Counted from the stretch's first letter, positions 1 through 10,768 are shown. The stretch is 64,000 nucleotides of DNA from Siphonodentalium dalli (GCA_032622095.1 CP136061.1:81814324-81878323), one strand, 5' to 3'. A program made the numbers and translations. The notes: generated by a model from the letters alone, not told the origin.

Positions 1-107
1 GAGGAGGGTGAGTGGGTAGAAGATATAAATACCTATACCATCCAAAGCCTGAGCAGTGACATCATGAGGTCCGAGTGTTTACAACGCAAACAGCTTCTCT
101 GTGGCTG

Positions 108-397
108 AAAAGACCCGCAGTTCAATAGGCTTATTGGACCGTCCCGGGTTTTAGGATACGCAGTCAAGCAGGCTATGCTATAGACCGTCCCGTACCCGCT
201 TCAGAAAAGACCCGCAGTCCAATAAGGTGTATTGGACCGTCCCGGGCGGTAACAGAAGAGAACACGCAGTCCAGTAGAATCACTGGACCGTCCCGTACTC
301 TCTTAGCAGTCCAATGCCTCCATTGGAAGGTCCCGGGCGTGGACAACCAACTGAAAATGCGCAATCCAGCATCATCGCTGGATCGTCCCGCATTTTC
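108..397 (+). repeat. array of six covarying hairpins with a common internal loop
   Basis: Six units lie at about 108-152, 157-194, 208-249, 256-304, 305-345 and 353-397. Each reads: outer stem ending CG, then CA, an inner stem, a 4-6 nt loop (longer in unit 2), the inner stem return, CGTCC, then CG opening the outer stem return. The stems differ between units but stay paired. Inner stems include GTCCAATA/TATTGGAC, GTCCAGT/ACTGGAC, GTCCAATG/CATTGGA and ATCCAGC/GCTGGAT. Outer stems include AAAAGACCCG/CGGGTTTT, TACG/CGTA and GAAAATGCG/CGCATTTTC. The unpaired CA and CGTCC are kept in five units; unit 5 has GGTCC and no matching outer stem. Preserved pairing with changing bases suggests a structured RNA or a structured transposon end. 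I do not recognise the motif, and the strand is assumed. Confidence 0.75.
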
Positions 398-1400
398 CAA
401 GACGCCGAGACAGGGCAAAGGCGAAGATCATGCAAGGCAAAGATCAAGGCAAAAGTACAAGGCAAAGACCAAGTGAAGATTCAAGACAAGATTCAAGACA
501 CATACGACGCTGACCGATCGCGACCCCAAGACTTCTGGGCCATTCTCAGGTAACCGGGACCAAAGCACAAAACAAAATCGAAAATTTAATTTTCGTAAAC
601 AGTTGTCAACATTATTTATTTGTGAAGTTGGGTATCCATTATACATTTAACAGAAGTGGTTAACATATCGATGATATATTCCTATAAAATATGACTACAT
701 GAAGATGGTACCCGCAATTTCAGTGTGCGACAGATACGTTACCACAGCATCATTCGAGATAACATCGGTTTTTCGATCTAAGAGGATTTCTGCTATGCTC
801 AATAAGATGTAATGCTCATATCAGTCCACAAGTTGCATATATTGACTGAAAAATCATATCTGGTATGGAATACTTTTTATTTATGGACCATATATACTCT
901 CGTGTTCTACGCGAATCGTGACTTATTTTCAACCATTTCAGGAAAACATAACACACAGTTCGTGTGTCCTACATTATTATGACAGGCTCTTTTGGTTGGA
1001 TATGGGGTATATATCGCTACAGGGTGTCAAAATTATCATGGCGTTGTATCCACATTGTTTAAAATGAATCACAACTGTTTCGTTTCAACCGGAGAGGAAC
1101 ATTTTTGAACACGAAAATGGTAGTTTTTGTGTTGAAAGTGGTGTGCGACAGGTAAAACCCGTATTGGTCCCTGTTATCTGAGAATGGCTCTTCTCCACCC
1201 GATCCGCGGCCTGACTGTCGAAGATAAAATACCAAAGAAGATTCAAGACAGGGCGTAAGGGCGATCTTCGGATGAGCCCACCACCGTCCTCGTGCCGCCC
1301 TTCGGGCGGGCACGCAAATCCTGTTCCTGCCTGAGCTCCTTCACACCATATGTCAGATTAATCAGGACGTTGGTTCCCGAGATGTTTAAATAAGTATCAG
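398..1400. other. no gene recognised; purine-rich stretch then unique DNA
   Basis: From 415 to 500 the plus strand is rich in AAG/CAAG runs directly after the hairpin array, giving a Lys/Gln-rich open frame that ends at 551. I see no motif in it. The remainder to 1400 shows no convincing coding frame, repeat or RNA gene. Confidence 0.4.
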
Positions 1401-1407
1401 TAATTTC

Positions 1408-1560
1408 ATGGAAGATGTATATGTTTTAATTTTAATTTTAATTTTTTTTTTATTATTATTATTATTATTCAAGCTAAAAAAAAATATAAAAAAATTGGTT
1501 AAATTGAACAAGGAATTATCAATTTTTTTTCGAAAAAAAAACCTCCGTACAAAAATTCGG
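1408..1560. repeat. AT-rich low-complexity tract with (TTA)n
   Basis: Poly-T runs, a (TTA/ATT)n run near 1450-1470 and A-runs make up most of this stretch. The open frames on both strands here are products of base composition. Confidence 0.7.
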
Positions 1561-1870
1561 ATCAAACCCATATTCGAAATCAATCTGTATTTTCAGCTGA
1601 CAAACTTATATATAAAAATTTGGTTCGATAAAATATATATTTTTTTTAGTTATCGCCGAATGCGTTTATTTCTAAGTATAAAAAGGGCCATATACAACTC
1701 CGTAATTTAACAATCTTGGATCGAACCCATATTCAAACGCAATATGTATTTTGGGCTGAGAAACTGATATAAACAAATTAGTTCAGATCGGATAGAACAC
1801 GTTTGAGTTATCGCAGCATGCGTAAAGTGTCTACGCATACGGACAGCTAGACGGTCAGAAGATACGACAT
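1558..1870 (+). repeat. two diverged direct copies of a ~160-bp repeat
   Basis: The segment beginning GGATCAAACCCATATTCG near 1560 recurs as GGATCGAACCCATATTCA near 1719. The shared order runs through AATATGTATTTT, a GCTGA box and AGTTATCGC.GCATGCG. A run of CGGACGG-type repeats follows at 1840-1890, similar to the one at 8870. Confidence 0.6.
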
Positions 1871-2009
1871 ATATACGGACGGATGGACGAGCGACGAGTT
1901 GTCAATCCGGAAGTCGACACTGTGGATGATGGGATCGTTGTCGTAATGTTTTATACTTAAATCCACACCGTGTGCATTTATGCATACATATTATAATATA
2001 TTATACAAG

Positions 2010-2140
2010 AACAGTCGAAATAAAATCAATATAAATTGAAGCGCTTCCAGGCAATGGTCTTCGATTGATAATTATTATTTTATACCCAGGAAACTGTATA
2101 AAACTTGTTATAGGAAGAGACCGACCATCTTTAATAAATA
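2010..2140 (+). repeat. dispersed repeat, copy 1 (second copy at 16080-16205)
   Basis: AAAATCAATATAAATTGA, a GCTTCC.GGCA.GGTCTTC block, TTATTTTATACCCA and GAC..CCATCTTTAA occur in the same order and spacing at 16085-16205. This marks a dispersed family. No coding content is visible. Confidence 0.65.
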
Positions 2141-2224
2141 TAAATAGCAAAATGTGGTTGATAAAGAAAGTTTTGTTTTATGCAGTCATGTTTTTAAACG
2201 ATATTCAGAATTGATAGTTCCCAT

Positions 2225-2830
2225 ATGAAGTTTGTTGATGATCCGATGAGGGATACGATAAGTAGAGTGTGCCAAAGGAATTAGTAATGCAAAGACTAAA
2301 AATCAAAGATGGCAGCCGGCGGCCATGTTTTTCAGCGAAATTGTTCAAATCCGATATCTTCTATCTATAGAGGTGATCATGCCTATTATCTTTCATAAAA
2401 CAAACCTCCAATAAATGCGGACTGTTGAGTGTGCCGATGGATTAAAATTTGAAATAAAAGATGGCCGCTGACGGCCATGGTTTTTTAACGAGTTTCAGAA
2501 GAAGAAAAAAATGGCTCCCATTTAGAGGTCACCCTGAAGACCCCATATTAAGTTTGGTGATGATCGGATGAGGCAGGTGGCATGTAGGATGTGCCGAAGG
2601 ATTTAGTCCCATAAAGAGTAAACCAAGATTGCTGCTGGCGGCCATGTTATTAAATGAAATTCGGAATAATTTTATGACTCTCATCTAGTGCACCCAAAAA
2701 TCCATATTAAGTTTGGAGACGATCGGATGAGGGATGAGGGATGTGGTATGTAGGGTATGCAAAACTATTTTGTCACGGGTAGAGTAACATATAAGATGGC
2801 TGTATGCTTTAATGAACTCAATCGTGAGTC
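2225..2830 (+). repeat. tandem units of a GGCGGCCATG-type dispersed repeat
   Basis: GGCGGCCATG or close variants occur near 2320, 2473 and 2640. GATCGGATGAGGGAT-like boxes occur near 2240, 2563 and 2725, so the unit is about 160-170 bp and diverged. The same family, in the same orientation, lies beyond the other side of the LINE at 8600-8945. Confidence 0.65.
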
Positions 2831-2884
2831 AACACGCATTAGAGTTGCCAAACATATTTACACTATTTACATATAATAATGCTG

Positions 2885-3085
2885 TATGATCATTAATGTA
2901 TATATCATCGTCATCATCGCCATTATCATCACCATTATTATTATCATCATCATCATCATCATCTTCATCGCCGTCATCGCCATCATCATCACTATCAACA
3001 ACAACAACAACAACAACAACACCATTATTAACATCACCAATAACAGCAATGGTCATATACATCATATTAATTATCATCATCGTTT
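2885..3085 (-). repeat. (GTT)n/(GAT)n microsatellite tail of the LINE
   Basis: On the minus strand GTT repeats are followed by GAT/GAC repeats, starting about 20 bases after the last ORF2 stop. A simple-repeat 3' tail is usual for CR1/L2/I-type LINEs and marks the 3' end here. The open frames on both strands are repeat by-products. Confidence 0.8.
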
Positions 3086-3106
3086 TTTCGCATCGATGAC
3101 TCACTA

Positions 3107-4131
3107 CTATTCGGTCTTACTCAGTCCTATCTTAGTCACAATACCTAAGCCTTTCTGGATTTCCGGATTGTGGGACGCTAATAGTATGTAGAATTTCCAT
3201 CTAGCAGGTTCCTCCCAGAACCATCGTGGTATATATTTTCTGCCTGGCCCCAACTAAGATTGTGCAAACGGATATGATATGATATTCGTCATTTGCGTCT
3301 GTCTGCCCACATAACGTACAGTTTTTTACCACGCTTGCTTGCTTTTCCCCACCTGCTAGTTTCGACTCCTATAGTCTATGATTGGCTGTCCTCAATCTCA
3401 TAATGTTGTGTGACAAATCGCGAGGTAAATTCGTAAAATATGTCTCAAAACCATATTCCTTTTTAAAGTTCCGATAGAATCGACCGCGTGATGAACTATC
3501 GATGTCCACCCACCATTTTTGGATAAATTGATCTTTAAACCTATACTCAATATATCTAATATCAAAACCGGAAATACATTGTGCATCCCATACGTGGTTT
3601 TGTCCAGAAGAGTCGATTAACCCCTTAATGCACGAGATCCACGTTACTCGCTTATTGGTTTTCGCAGAATCTTTGAGGTGCAATAACAAATGATACCGCT
3701 TTTGCACAACTTGGGAGCATTTGCCATCAAGAATTCGCCTCCAGTAGTTCAGCATACGCATTTTACATTTAATGCTCAGGGGATATCTACCAATTTCACC
3801 ATAGACCATGTATGTGGGGGTACTTCTGTTCATCCTCAGAACCTGCTTATAACATCCCAGGACTAGACTGTCTAACTCATACAATTGTTCCATTGCCCAA
3901 ACCTCGCTACAGTACGTATTAATTGGTTCAATTGTTTTATCAAATAAGGTGAGAACTAGGTCGTTACTTAATTTAATTTTTCTGTTTGACTTACGAAACT
4001 ATATATGGCTTTCTTGCCGACAGATGCAATTTTCTTTACCGCTTGGCAGAACCTTCCGTTATGGAAAAAATCAATCCCCAAATAAGTCATGGTATCAACG
4101 TAATCAATATAATTGTATAGAGAGTCAATAG
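3107..4131 (-). pseudogene. LINE ORF2 C-terminal region, frameshifted
   Basis: The part after the polymerase domain is readable in several frames. A segment at about 4110-3970 contains MTYLGIDFF. A frame change near 3965 leads into the 3893-3369 segment, which contains MVYGEIGRYPL and ends LRTANHRL before a stop. After a further shift, 3320-3264 encodes NCTLCGQTDANDEYHIISVC, a CX2CX9HX4C motif typical of the C-terminus of this kind of LINE. One more shift near 3183 leads to a final stop at 3107. This region probably binds nucleic acid in active relatives. It is decayed here, with three or more frame disruptions. Confidence 0.8.
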
Positions 4132-5424
4132 TTCCCTGTTGTCACCCTTGCGGTTACTGAATACCATTGCTTTAGTTTTGTCTACATTTATGGTCAGTTT
4201 CCAAGCTGATGCGTAATCGCCGAATGCATTCAACGCTCGCTGCATACTTTTGTGGTCTTCAGCCAGTATAATCGTATCATCGGCATACAATACGCACATT
4301 ATTTTCATATACTCTCCAAATGTATCGAGAAACGCGTCGTTTATGAATTTTAAGCCGTCAACGGCACAGTTATCAAGAAATGATTCTAAGTCGTTAAGAT
4401 ACATGTACATGGAGAATAGCAAAGGCGACAGGGTTTCACCTTGCCTTACCCCCATATTACAAGTAAAAAATTCTGATCGGTAGCATCCTTGTACAACGCA
4501 TGATTTGAGAATTCTGCCATTAATATTTGCCGTCATCATTTTTACCCAAAGGCCGTCACGCCATACCGTGTCAAATGCTTTTTTAAAGTCAATGAAACAA
4601 CAATACAATTTTTTTCCTCTTGAAAGATACATGTCGATTATGCACTTGAGAATAAAAACATTGTCAACAGTTGAGTGATTTTTCCTGAAGCCTGCCTGAA
4701 ATTCGGAAATGGTTTCGCATTGGTCGCAAAATTCAACTAAGCGCTTCTTCAAAATCGATGTAAACATTTTCCCCATTATACTAAGGAGGGTGATTCCGCG
4801 ATACGAGTCTGGGTTTGACCGTTTCCCTTTCTTTTTAAAAATAGGTTGAATCAAGCCCTCCGTCCATCGCTCTGGGAAGATTCCGTTTCTGAATACGGCG
4901 TTGAAGAGTTTCAAGTATATGTCAATCATCAGGTGTTTAGTAGCTATAATATATTCGGCTAATATGTTATCAGATCCGGGAGATTTCCCGCTCTTAAGTC
5001 GGTCTATAGCATTCAGAATTTCATCTCGGGTAAAGTTAACATTCAGTAAGCTGTCATCATTTTCGTCATACATCTGGTTTAAGAGGGGCTCAAAATCTTC
5101 TTCAGTATCACCAGGTTCATTAATTTTTTGGAAATGCGTATAAAATTCATTTAATGGTACATCGCTGACAAAATCTCGTTCAGTATTGTTCCTGTTTATC
5201 TGCTTGATAGTACTCCAAAATAGCTTTGGGCTTTTACCCGCTTTTCTTAACGAATCGTTCCGATTTCTCTCCCATATTTTGATTTTCCTGTCAATTAGTG
5301 CCTTGTATTCTTTCCCGACGCGTTTCAATGCTAATTTATTAGTTTGAGAGGGATGTTTTCTACATTGCCGTTTATCTCTTTTAAATGCCCTTCTCATATT
5401 GGCGCATTCGCTATCAAACCACAC
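4087..5424 (-). pseudogene. LINE reverse transcriptase domain
   Basis: The 445-codon frame holds the palm and fingers of a non-LTR reverse transcriptase, which copies the element RNA at a nicked target. Visible motifs are LKSGKSPGSDN (about residues 140-150), PIFKKKGKRSNPDSYRGITL (190-210), FRKNHSTVDN (250-260), CCFIDFKKAFDTVW with the first catalytic Asp (278-291), GVRQGETLSPLLF (332-344) and LYADDTIIL with the catalytic Asp pair (387-395). Compared with the usual spacing, the stretch between NINGRIL and SCVVQG looks about ten residues short, and MY is duplicated before LNDLE. It is in the same frame as the endonuclease segment but separated from it by one TAA. The frame is lost near 4110. 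Confidence 0.9.
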
Positions 5425-5433
5425 TGAGCCCTT

Positions 5434-6943
5434 TTAAGCTCTTCGAGCGCCATTCTTGCGGCGCATTCCGAACGTGGTGGTAGCCGTCATAAGTAATTTG
5501 TCTTCTATGTCGCAACACAGACGGTCGATGTCCCTTTGAGTCGTTAAGTTATTCGCTAGACAAAGCATTGCATCTATGGGTATATTACAAAAATTCTTAA
5601 CAAACTCGTCTGTCTTTTCACTATCCCATCGGCGTGGCTTAGGATCTAGTGGAATTATAAATTCGTTAGAAGTGGTATGTGTGTTGTCCTCTGGATTTAC
5701 TAAAAGTTCCATTGTAAGTCCACGGTGTATGTCTGAGTAAAAACTGCTAAAGTTATTCACATGAAAATCAATTACTTTATCCCACATGTCGTAGCTCACC
5801 AGTCCATAATCAATCAGACTACTATTGCTGCTTGTAACGCTACCAACCCCTTTGTCACTGCCTAACCGGCCATTCGCGATTGCTACCTTAATATTGTCAC
5901 ACATATCAACAAGTCTATATCCGTATAAATGAATTAGGTTTACCTTTGTCTTGGGTAGCTCGGGGACCGGGATCGAAATCTGATCGCCACCCGAAGATAT
6001 CATCATTCAGGTTATTTCCCTCCCCCAGTATGTGTTCTGCGCCAATTAAATAATCAGTCGGAGTAAAATCTTTGAGATTTGCGGTTCTAGCATTAACGTC
6101 GCCCAAAAGAAGTACATAACCATCCAAACGCAGTTCTCGCAGTTCTCGCAGTTCGGCCTCTATCTCAGTTTGCCAACTATCGTTTACGTAACGCGTGTTT
6201 ACTGGAGGGATATATAGGGCACCAATAAGTATGTCTCTATCTGTCCCTGTAAATTTCGAAGCTAATCTAAACCATGTGACAAGAGAAGACTTTGAGTTTA
6301 TCAATTTTACGTATCTGTCAATACTGTGTTTCACCGCAACTATGATACCCCCGGATACACATCCACTCATCTCCCTCCCATTGGTCGGATATACTGTGAA
6401 ACCTGGAATTAAAACTTTCACACCATTAAGTGTTTTCGTTTCTGAGAAACATAGTATATCATGCTTGTCGATAAAGTTTTGAAATTCCGAATATTTCAAA
6501 CGTTTCTCTAGTCCGCACACGTTTAAGGCCAACACCCGGAATGTCCCTTTTCTACCTTCACATTCACCGCCGCCCACTCCATCATCATCATCACCGTTAT
6601 CATCATCATCATCATCATCGCCACCATCATCTTCGTCACCATCGTCATCATCATCGTCGTCATCATCATCATCATCACCATCATCATCATCATTATCAGC
6701 ATCATCGTCATCATCGTCGTCATCATCATCATCATCATAATCATCATCCTGAGCAACCTCGTCATCATCATCTCTACAGTTATCATCATCATGCTCGTCG
6801 TCGTCATTATCACAATTGTCGTCATCGTATTCTGCATCTACATCCTCATCATTTTCATTGCCGTTATTATCATCGTCATCGTCATCATTCTCATCGAAAA
6901 TGCAACACAAAATGTCTTTAGTTGTAGGATATAATATGTACAA
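5434..6943 (-). pseudogene. LINE AP-type endonuclease with aspartate-rich leader
   Basis: Two overlapping frames (6943-5915 and 6006-5434) together hold an exonuclease-endonuclease-phosphatase fold nuclease that would nick target DNA. Visible motifs are LALNVCGLEKR (motif with N), ILCFSETKT (catalytic E), YVLLLGDVNART (GDxN), then in the second frame SLIDYGLVS and a C-terminal SDIH box. A frameshift lies between about 5930 and 5990. The domain ends at an in-frame TAA (5434-5436) directly upstream of the polymerase. Upstream of the domain are roughly 100 mostly Asp/Asn residues encoded by GAT/GAC repeats. No ATG is evident at the 5' end of this frame. Confidence 0.85.
6575..6900 (-). repeat. 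(GAT/GAC)n microsatellite inside LINE ORF2 leader
   Basis: The plus strand reads TCATCATCGTCATC repeats; the minus strand is open and encodes a poly-Asp stretch in front of the endonuclease. The same trinucleotide makes up the 3' tail of this LINE. The opposite strand gives a His-rich frame with no meaning. Confidence 0.85.
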
Positions 6944-6951
6944 CTACATAA

Positions 6952-7563
6952 TCAGGTAGAGTCTGTCTTTTGTTTGCTTGTTTTCACTGGGGAGGGTGTT
7001 AATTCTATGGGTCTTTTCTTGGCACCACTTTTGGCACGCTCATCTGCATCGACGAAGGAAGTCGCCAGCTTGTCCCTCCCCTCCGGACTCAGGTGGAGTC
7101 CGCTAGATTCGTCCTTCTCGAATAAAGTTTTTATGATGTTGTTGCCTTTTCTCAAGTACTCCGTAGTGTCAACAAAGTCATAGTTCATATCGTCACATGT
7201 TCCCTTTATATACTCGTTGACAAGAATTACAACGTCATTAAATTCCTGTCGCGCGGCCCCCTTGCCCTTCCGTGGTGGTACGCTGCACATGCCGATCTGT
7301 GCATTTTGGAACATTGCAGTTATGTGGGGAAGTCCGCGATTTACCAAGCGAATAACCTGCATAGCGTCGCTCCGTTTGTGCAAAATATCGTTCGTGCCCA
7401 AGTGAATATTTATTGATTTCACTTGGTCAGGGACTATATCTTGTGCCTTTTCCACCCTTTCGAGAAGATATTTAATGTCCTCAAAACAAGCCCCTGAATA
7501 TTGGATAATTCTCATATTGTCTTTGTTTGTATAGACTCTTGCGCAGTTGCTTGCACCGAGCAC
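6952..7563 (-). pseudogene. LINE ORF1 SGNH esterase-like region
   Basis: The 203-codon frame resembles the SGNH/GDSL hydrolase-like domain found in ORF1 proteins of some CR1-type LINEs, where it is thought to aid RNP or membrane interaction. VVLGASN stands for the GDSN block, keeping Ser but with Ala for Asp. HLGTNDIL is the GxND block, and SGLHLSPEG is the block with the catalytic His, where the usual Asp three residues before it is Ser. A basic tail with PIELTPSPVKTSKQ follows. The frame has no ATG; it overlaps the end of the upstream knuckle region in another frame, so it was probably one ORF1 broken by a frameshift. It ends 9 bp before the ORF2 frame. Confidence 0.7.
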
Positions 7564-7570
7564 TACAGTG

Positions 7571-8480
7571 TCAATGACTTGGGTGGCTTACCCGCTTTCG
7601 GCTCTTTGTCGTTCGCGCTGTTAGCAATTGGCAAATATGGGTCATTGGGTTTAAAAATATCACCGTCCACTGAATTACAAAAACACTGCCCGCGTCGCTC
7701 TCCGCGTATTCATTGTTAGATTTAGTGTGACCACCGTTAACTCGCGGATTCCACCACCGCTTATCGTCACCGTTATCCTCACCTGTGCCTCTCATTGGAC
7801 AGAAAGCAATCACGTGTCCAGAATTACGACACCCTCTACACACGACCTTGTTTCTACATTCTCGACGGCTGTGATTGGTCTGAAAGCACCGGGTACACTC
7901 ACGATTGGCTGACTGTGACTCGTCACACACGACCGTGGGAAAATGAGTTTCATGACAGAACTCACATGTTATTTTGGTCATATCTGAAAACACTCGTAAC
8001 TGGTAGCCCCCAACAGAAATTTTATTCGGAATTTCCTGACAGTCTCTGATCCGTACAAATCTGGTCCCGTTTTCAATAGAATAATCATCCTGGGCAAAAG
8101 TATTCCTCCTAAAACTCTCCGGCACAATCGATCCATACTTTGAAAAATGTTCAGAAACAATATCGTCTTCCATCTGGTATGGAGTGTCTTTGATAGTTAC
8201 AAAAACACATTTGTTTTCGGCATCGTTTGGCCTAACTCTCTCACCGAACATCCAGAAACCTTTCTCTATTATGTCATTTTTATCCGCATTTGATCTCAGT
8301 GTGACAAAGCACTCTTCTTCAGTTATTTGAATCGCTCTTATTTTGTCGATACGCACTATACGTTCAACTGACCTTAATACGTCCCGCTCTGTCACTCGCC
8401 TGAATGGCGGGTTTTGAACGAAACTGTCATTGTTCTTTTGATCGTTGTTGCCATGGCTGATGTATGTAGCCTTTAGACCA
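7571..8480 (-). pseudogene. LINE ORF1 N-terminal region with three zinc knuckles
   Basis: This is the nucleic-acid-binding part of ORF1. The first ~130 residues (around VTLRSNADKNDIIEKGFW and VFVTIKDTPYQMEDDIVSEH) have the look of RRM-like or gag-like LINE ORF1 segments. Three Cys/His clusters follow: CEFCHETHFPTVVC, CTRCFQTNHSRREC and CRGCRNSGHVIAFC; the last two are canonical CX2CX4HX4C. Near 7690 the better frame shifts (the alternative reads SVDGDIFKPNDPYLPIAN). The frame is open upstream of 8395 to a TAA near 8480 with no in-frame ATG; an ATG at about 8455 is in another frame. The protein would coat the LINE RNA in an active copy. Confidence 0.75.
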
Positions 8481-8589
8481 GCTTAGTCTATAGCTGTTAC
8501 CGATTAGTATTTATCTACATATATCACATTAAATCAGTTCATTTGGCAAATATATCGAAAATATCAGAGCACAAAATCAAAACAAACCT

Positions 8590-8945
8590 ATCGGCGCCAT
8601 CTTGTCACGTCACGCTCGGTGGCCGGTGGCCATGTTTTTCAAGGAAATATTTTCTAGATGTGATCCTAACATGCCTGTACATTTTCAAAACAATTTTCCG
8701 ATAATCGCGGGCTGCAGGGTGGCGACGGATTCGAATTTGATGGCGGCCTTGTTTTAAACGAATTTCGGGGGGTGGATAGACGGCTTCCATGTAACAAGAT
8801 CCATATTTAGTTTGGTGACGATCGGGTGAGAGATGTGACATGTATGGTTTGCTAACGGAAATTGTTGACGGACGTACGGACGGACGGACGGATGCCAACA
8901 CATGGCAATAGCTCAAAATTGGACTTTGTCAAGTTGAGAAGAAAA
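8590..8945 (+). repeat. GGCGGCCATG-type dispersed repeat with GACG tail
   Basis: GGTGGCCATGTTTTTCAAGG and GACGATCGGGTGAGAGATGTG match boxes of the 2225-2830 array in the same orientation. It ends in a (CGGA)n run at 8873-8890, CATGGCAATAGCTC and an imperfect hairpin formed by CTCAA... and ...TTGAG, then an A-rich run. This resembles the 3' end of a short dispersed element. Confidence 0.6.
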
Positions 8946-9842
8946 AAAACCCTACCCAAAAAAACAACAACAATTAAATATCTAATATCTCGCAAACCGT
9001 TCACAATTCCTGTTCACTTCTTTCTACATAATCTTTTCAGATAACTACTACACCATATGAATTACATAGCTTGGTTTATTGCGACATTCGTTTGAATGAT
9101 AATATTTGAAAACAATATTTTCATGAAAAAGATTGATATCTCAGCCAAAAATAAATTCAACGTGTGCACACGCACTAAAACGTATTATATGACTGTTACG
9201 AGCATATGCTAGTTTATTTTTAGAACAAGTTGATACCCTATTTCTTCGGAAATACTCAGTAGTTTTCTATAACATTCTGACCAAAGTTGCCCCAGTCGGA
9301 CGTTCGCGGGATACACAAGTTCATACATCTATATAGGAGAATCCTTCGACTGACAACTTTGGACACAAATGAGGTATCAGCTTGTTTGAAAAATAGTATA
9401 GCATATACTGTATGCTCGCAGCTGCCAAAATACTAAGTAATATAACATTATCATAATTTATTACATTTGTCCTTGTTTCTGGTCGCGTTTGCGATCGCTT
9501 CGGCCATTTTTAATGCGTGATACCCATTAACTAGAAACCACGTGATTCTATATGTATAGTATTGCTCCTTAAAAAACTAGAGTTATATAGTATAATTATG
9601 TTGAGGTCGATATGTTATGACACTATGTGAAACGTCGTGTAGCTTCGGTGTAAGTTGTGCGAGTCTTAAAGCGACATACCAAATTCAATGAACTTATGAC
9701 AAATTAAATGGTCACCAGTCTTACAAATAGTTCCCGAGGTCGATAGGCGAATATCCAGACATCTAGGCGAGTATCCAGACATCAGCATGTGTTCCCGTTC
9801 CAGATGTCAGCTAATGGACTAATGGACGATGCTATACAGGTC
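8946..9842. other. no feature recognised
   Basis: AT-rich DNA without a convincing coding frame, tandem repeat or RNA gene. Confidence 0.4.
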
Positions 9843-10020
9843 ATACCATAAACCAAGAGACCATATTGTTACAACAAATCATACCATAAACCAAGAGACC
9901 ACATTGTTACAACAGATCATACCATAAACCAATAGACCACATTGTTACAACAGATCATACCATAAACCTAGAGACCACATTGTTACAACAGATCATACCA
10001 TAAACCAAGAGACCACATTG
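9843..10020 (+). repeat. 38-bp tandem repeat, five copies
   Basis: Units start at 9843, 9881, 9919, 9957 and 9995 with ATACCATAAACC.AGAGACC, then ACATTGTTACAACAGATC. Copies differ by one or two bases and the last breaks off after ACATTG. Confidence 0.95.
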
Positions 10021-10676
10021 ATGAGACACATTACTACCAACTAATACTCCTGACATGGCAGCTGAGCCATATGCTGAATGACGGTGTCTCCATCCATGCA
10101 CCGGTATTCAGTTTCGGAACCTGTTGTCCTGCACATCCTCCCTGCAAGGTCGAACATATACACTCGAACCTATAAAATGTTGGAATAGATTGTCCGACCA
10201 CTGCCAGGGTAGCGACTGGGTACACCCGATCGTGACGTCATGTGCACAGGTTCCCGGATGACGAAGATATATATACTTAGATTCAGAACCATTCTCAACG
10301 ACTCCATAAATATAAACCATATCTGCCGGTCTATTTCAAACACGTGATTGACCATGTGCATACTACCGGTACGTACGTCTGTTGGCTAGCTAGGAGACTC
10401 GTCTGTGAAACTTGCATGATTTTTGTGACTTATGTGAGCCGATATCGCAGTAAAAATTGAATTAATTACCCAGGAGAAATTCAATAATTTATTGTCAGTG
10501 ATGCAAAGCAAAATCGATCATAAAGTCATTTAAATTGTGAAATTTCGAGTTGGGACCTTCACCTACAGTGAGGTACATTATTAAGGAACATATACTAACT
10601 AAGAAATATATTCCCCGCGTTATGTTTTCGACTGTATAAGGTTCCCTGTCAAAACTTCAAAAAGTTCCAAAGTTTT
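10021..10676. other. no feature recognised
   Basis: Short minus-strand frames of 60-70 codons are present, but they show no motif and no usual coding character. Confidence 0.35.
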
Positions 10677-10745
10677 GTACTGGTGGAATATGATCTCTAC
10701 GGGCGTTAGCCAGAGTTGAGATTAATGGCATGATCTAATCTTTAC
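10677..10745 (+). repeat. dispersed repeat fragment (second copy at 57268-57345)
   Basis: GTACTGGTGGA, TATGATCTCTA.GGGCG, AGAGT.GAGATT and GGCATGATCTA occur in the same order in both places. Confidence 0.55.
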
Positions 10746-10768
10746 TGTGACTATATAAATGATGTTAA

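Larger units (their letters stand above)
2885..8490 (-). mobile_element. non-LTR retrotransposon (LINE), inactivated
   Basis: Read on the minus strand, the order is ORF1 with three Cys/His knuckles, an SGNH esterase-like region, an aspartate-rich linker, an AP-type endonuclease, a reverse transcriptase with FIDFKKAFD and YADD, a C-terminal CX2CX9HX4C motif, and a 3' tail of GTT/GAT trinucleotides. This is the architecture of CR1/L2/Jockey-type LINEs whose ORF1 carries an esterase; I cannot assign the clade without a tree. At least four frameshifts and an in-frame TAA break the reading frames, so the copy is not autonomous. The 5' limit is uncertain, because ORF1 opens without a clear ATG. The 3' limit is set by the microsatellite tail. 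Confidence 0.9.

Noticed and set aside
108-397. Hairpin array as a known ribozyme (hammerhead, twister, HDV)
   Set aside because: The conserved CA/CGTCC internal loop does not match the core of those ribozymes as I know them; left unnamed.
6541-6921. His-rich plus-strand frame of 126 codons
   Set aside because: Opposite strand of the (GAT)n tract within LINE ORF2.
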